A stretch of 64,000 nucleotides of DNA. Origin: Ignavibacteriales bacterium. GTDB taxonomy: Bacteria > Bacteroidota > Ignavibacteria > Ignavibacteriales > Ignavibacteriaceae. The notes beneath the pieces were generated by a model that was not told the DNA's origin, made no database searches, and was given only the letters and a program-made list of their open reading frames with translations. Position 1 is the stretch's first letter, and each line of letters opens with the position of its first letter. The DNA is taken from contig CP054182.1 of NCBI GenBank assembly GCA_015709675.1, positions 2,521,448-2,585,447 of the forward strand, read 5' to 3'. Of the stretch, positions 61,737 to 64,000 are shown piece after piece. The position numbers were made by a program, and so were the translations under genes.

Positions 61737-61760
61737 AGGCGGGTTATTCCCGCCTTTTTT
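61737..61760 (+). terminator. intrinsic terminator after the helicase gene
   Basis: AGGCGGG/CCCGCCT stem, TTATT loop, then a run of T's (61755-61760). It lies between the helicase stop and the next ATG, showing that an earlier TTG start for the next gene is unlikely. Confidence 0.85.
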
Positions 61761-61772
61761 ATTGGAGTTTCG

Positions 61773-63629
61773 ATGACCAAATTTTTTGTTGTACTTTTTC
61801 TCACACTAACTTCCTTATCATTCACTCAGGAGTTCAGGGGAACCTGGATCGCCCGCAATACGCTTTCATCCAAAGAATCGCTTGCCTATGCAATGGATAG
61901 CCTTGCTAACAACAATTTTAACGTTGTGTTTATCAACGTATGGAGCAGGGGATATCCGCTCTGGAAAAGTGATGTATTCAAGCGTGAAACAGGAGTTGAA
62001 ATTGACCCAACTTATGCCGGTAGAGATATCCTGGCTGAGGCAATTGCAGAGGGGCATAAACATGGTCTTCAGGTAGAAGCATGGTTTGAGTATGGATTTG
62101 TGGGAGGGTGGACTGGAAATCAGCCTGCTGGTGCAAAAGGACCGATATTTAACGCACATCCTGACTGGGTAGCAAAAAAGCAGAATGGCGAAGAAATTGA
62201 CGGCAGCAATTTTTACTGGATGGTTCATACGAGAAAAGATGTTCAGGATTTCATGATTGAAATGCTGACTGAAATGTGCCGTAAATATGATCTTGATGGC
62301 ATTGAACTGGACCGGATCAGATATTCAAGTACTGATTACGGATATGATGTCTACACGGATAGTTTATACCGCGCCGAGAATAACAATAATCCTCCGCCAC
62401 AAATTGGTTCGGATCCTAACTGGATTCGCTGGCGGGCAGATAAACTGAATGAATTTGTGGCACGCGCTTACGATTCAATAAAATCAGTCTCGGAGCATAT
62501 CAATGTTTCAAATGCTCCCTCACTCTATAGTTCCAGTTCTTATACGGCCTATAACAGTTTCTGTCAGGATTGGGTCTGGTGGGTAAATAACGGTAAGGTT
62601 GATAACGTACAGGTACAATCTTACGTCACCTCCTCTTCATCTTTTAGCGCCATACTTGACTATATATCAGGCAGCTTAATTACTGATAAATCAAAGGTTT
62701 ACCCTGCGTTAGCTGTCAAACCAAATAATACACAGCTTTCCAATACCGTGATCGAAAGTATGATTCAAACAACACGGAGCAAGGGATTTAAGGGAAATGC
62801 CATCTGGTATTACACAGATCTTGTGGGTATTTTTCCTTTTATAAAGAGTTCCTTGAATCAGAATAAAGCCTACGTGCCTCACTCTTCACCAGACTGGAGG
62901 GAGCATTATGGGATTATTAATCATACCGATACTGCATTTGTAGTTAAAACGGGAGCATGGTATAGTAATGGATTAGCAGGTAATCAGGGTTTTTCACTTT
63001 CAGCTAACGGGGGTGCTCCGGCTGCAATTGATTATTATGCTGATATAGATGTGGCTGGGTACTATGATATTTACTCATTCAATGTTACAGCAACAAACAG
63101 AACAGATTCGGCTAAGGCAATCCTGACTGATACATCAGGTATGAACAGTGAATACTTTATACCTCAAAATAATCCTCTTCTTAAAAGATGGTATAAAATA
63201 GGTACGGTATTTCTCAATAACGGGAGAAAAAGAATCGTCAGGATGGAAAACTCGAACCTTTCGATCGGTGAAATAATGAATGCAGATGCTGTTTATTTCA
63301 AACTAAACCGGCTGCTTTCCCCGGAGCCTGTAACCGGAATTCATGATAAAAAAAAAGATAAATCTGAACTGAATTTCCGCCTGGGTGCATACCCAAACCC
63401 CTTTAATTCGGCCACCAGACTGCGTTTTAACCTGCCAAAAGCATCTGATTTCCGGATTAAGATTTTTGATATTCTGGGTAATACCGTGAGTAATATTAAT
63501 TATGTCAATGCTGAATCCGGTGAGAAAGAATTGTCAATTACGATGAACAATTTTAGCAGTGGCATATATTTTGCTAATATCAGACAGGAAAATTTTTCAC
63601 AATCAGTAAAATTAGTCTTGCAGAAATAA
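61773..63629 (+). CDS. secreted GHL10-family (DUF187) glycosidase-like protein with T9SS domain
   Basis: 618 aa from the ATG at 61773 (GGAG 8 nt upstream). Signal peptide (MTKFFVVLFLTLTSLSFTQ), then a TIM-barrel of the family 10-like glycosyl hydrolase group (EFRGTWIAR at the start, FINVWSRGYPLWKSDVF, EAWFEYGF, YDLDGIELDRIRY with the likely acidic residues), a C-terminal beta domain similar to those found after YngK-type enzymes, and a T9SS sorting domain (YPNPFNSATRLRF... GIYFANIRQ). It probably cleaves a peptidoglycan or other glycan outside the cell; the substrate is uncertain. Confidence 0.87.
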   Translation: MTKFFVVLFLTLTSLSFTQEFRGTWIARNTLSSKESLAYAMDSLANNNFNVVFINVWSRGYPLWKSDVFKRETGVEIDPTYAGRDILAEAIAEGHKHGLQVEAWFEYGFVGGWTGNQPAGAKGPIFNAHPDWVAKKQNGEEIDGSNFYWMVHTRKDVQDFMIEMLTEMCRKYDLDGIELDRIRYSSTDYGYDVYTDSLYRAENNNNPPPQIGSDPNWIRWRADKLNEFVARAYDSIKSVSEHINVSNAPSLYSSSSYTAYNSFCQDWVWWVNNGKVDNVQVQSYVTSSSSFSAILDYISGSLITDKSKVYPALAVKPNNTQLSNTVIESMIQTTRSKGFKGNAIWYYTDLVGIFPFIKSSLNQNKAYVPHSSPDWREHYGIINHTDTAFVVKTGAWYSNGLAGNQGFSLSANGGAPAAIDYYADIDVAGYYDIYSFNVTATNRTDSAKAILTDTSGMNSEYFIPQNNPLLKRWYKIGTVFLNNGRKRIVRMENSNLSIGEIMNADAVYFKLNRLLSPEPVTGIHDKKKDKSELNFRLGAYPNPFNSATRLRFNLPKASDFRIKIFDILGNTVSNINYVNAESGEKELSITMNNFSSGIYFANIRQENFSQSVKLVLQK

Positions 63630-63651
63630 AAGAGAACGGAGAATAAAGAAG

Positions 63652-64000
63652 ATGATCGCACCTAAGAGACTTGCGATACTTGTAGGCGGAGGTCCGGCGC
63701 CGGGAATAAATAGTGTTATCGGAGCAGCAACTATCCGGGCTGCAATTGAAGGAATAGAAGTTATTGGTATCAGAGACGGATTTCAATGGATAATGGAGGG
63801 GGATATTTCACATGTAAAAGAATTGACCATACAAAATGTTTCACGGATTCATTTCAGGGGCGGATCCTACATTGGCATTTCAAGAGCGAATCCTACAAAA
63901 AATCCTAAACATCTGGAAAATACCGTTACGTCGTTGTTACGCCTTAATGTTGATAAACTGATAACCATCGGCGGAGATGACACCGCTTTCAGCGCCATGA
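63652..64000 (+). CDS. 6-phosphofructokinase, probably PPi-dependent (3' end beyond window)
   Basis: The first 116 residues of a phosphofructokinase; the frame is open at the window end. ILVGGGPAPGIN replaces the ATP-enzyme GGDAPGMN form, and the GGDDT motif near residue 107 has Asp where ATP-dependent enzymes have Gly (GGDGS). In this family that Gly-to-Asp change goes with pyrophosphate as phosphoryl donor. Such enzymes work reversibly in glycolysis. GGAGAATAAAGAAG precedes the ATG. Confidence 0.88.
   Translation, partial: MIAPKRLAILVGGGPAPGINSVIGAATIRAAIEGIEVIGIRDGFQWIMEGDISHVKELTIQNVSRIHFRGGSYIGISRANPTKNPKHLENTVTSLLRLNVDKLITIGGDDTAFSAM

Noticed and set aside
61734-61772. Upstream start of the GHL10 protein at TTG 61734
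   Set aside because: It would translate through the helicase terminator and precede the signal peptide. The ATG at 61773 has a proper GGAG.

Overview
The window looks like a chromosome segment from a free-living Gram-negative bacterium of the Bacteroidota/Ignavibacteriota lineage, most likely an Ignavibacteria-type organism. The evidence is several proteins with type IX secretion (T9SS) type A C-terminal sorting domains (PNPFN...GIY...KL.L.K), a PorX-type receiver/PglZ regulator, two PorV/PorQ-like barrels, TonB receptors with carboxypeptidase-like N-terminal domains, a DUF4249 lipoprotein and a Reg_prop-type sensor kinase. This is inferred from gene families; no rRNA is present to confirm it.

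Layout. 1-4782: the tail of a triple AAA+ ATPase, a small T9SS cargo protein and a secreted collagen-like repeat protein. 4988-6619: phosphate uptake pair (DUF47 + Pit). 6765-7622: a tRNA(CAT) gene embedded in an odd locus. On one side is a 345-bp element (GIY-YIG ORF, palindromes, a copied tRNA 3' end); on the other are six tandem ~73-bp tRNA-derived units in which a perfect hairpin replaces the anticodon arm. 7667-14762: secreted hydrolases (S1/P1-like nuclease or phospholipase, esterase, debranching-enzyme lipoprotein), then a TPR lipoprotein and a DUF58 protein. 14791-30185: a minus-strand, apparently polycistronic locus made of two ~7.1-kb tandem copies of [MauE/DoxX-like membrane protein - 8-Cys peptide - ~1000-aa T9SS protein - 8-Cys peptide - ~1000-aa T9SS protein], ending in a PorV-like barrel. 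One of the four large genes carries a 1-nt frameshift. 30349-38116: TonB receptor/DUF4249 pair, phosphohexomutase, sensor kinase. 38448-45928: TonB receptor - 1189-aa T9SS protein - PorV-like operon. 45960-54225: a compact run of housekeeping genes (nth-like, EamA, CPBP, pdxJ, porX, tsaE, tsaB, DUF1573, accD, panC) facing coaX-birA. 55943-64000: hsp20-dnaK, an HDAC-family deacetylase, a UvrD/PcrA helicase, a T9SS glycosidase-like protein and the start of a PPi-type phosphofructokinase.

How it fits together. Type IX secretion links much of the window: cargo proteins, PorV-type shuttle proteins and the PorX regulator. The strongest candidate for an undescribed system is the duplicated cassette at 15840-30185. 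It pairs peptides with an invariant leader and a variable 8-cysteine core with large surface proteins whose N-terminal ~390 residues vary while the C-terminal ~600 are almost identical. Polymorphisms are shared in three mutually incompatible pairings, which points to gene conversion among the copies. The second candidate is the tRNA/palindrome/GIY-YIG locus at 6765-7622.
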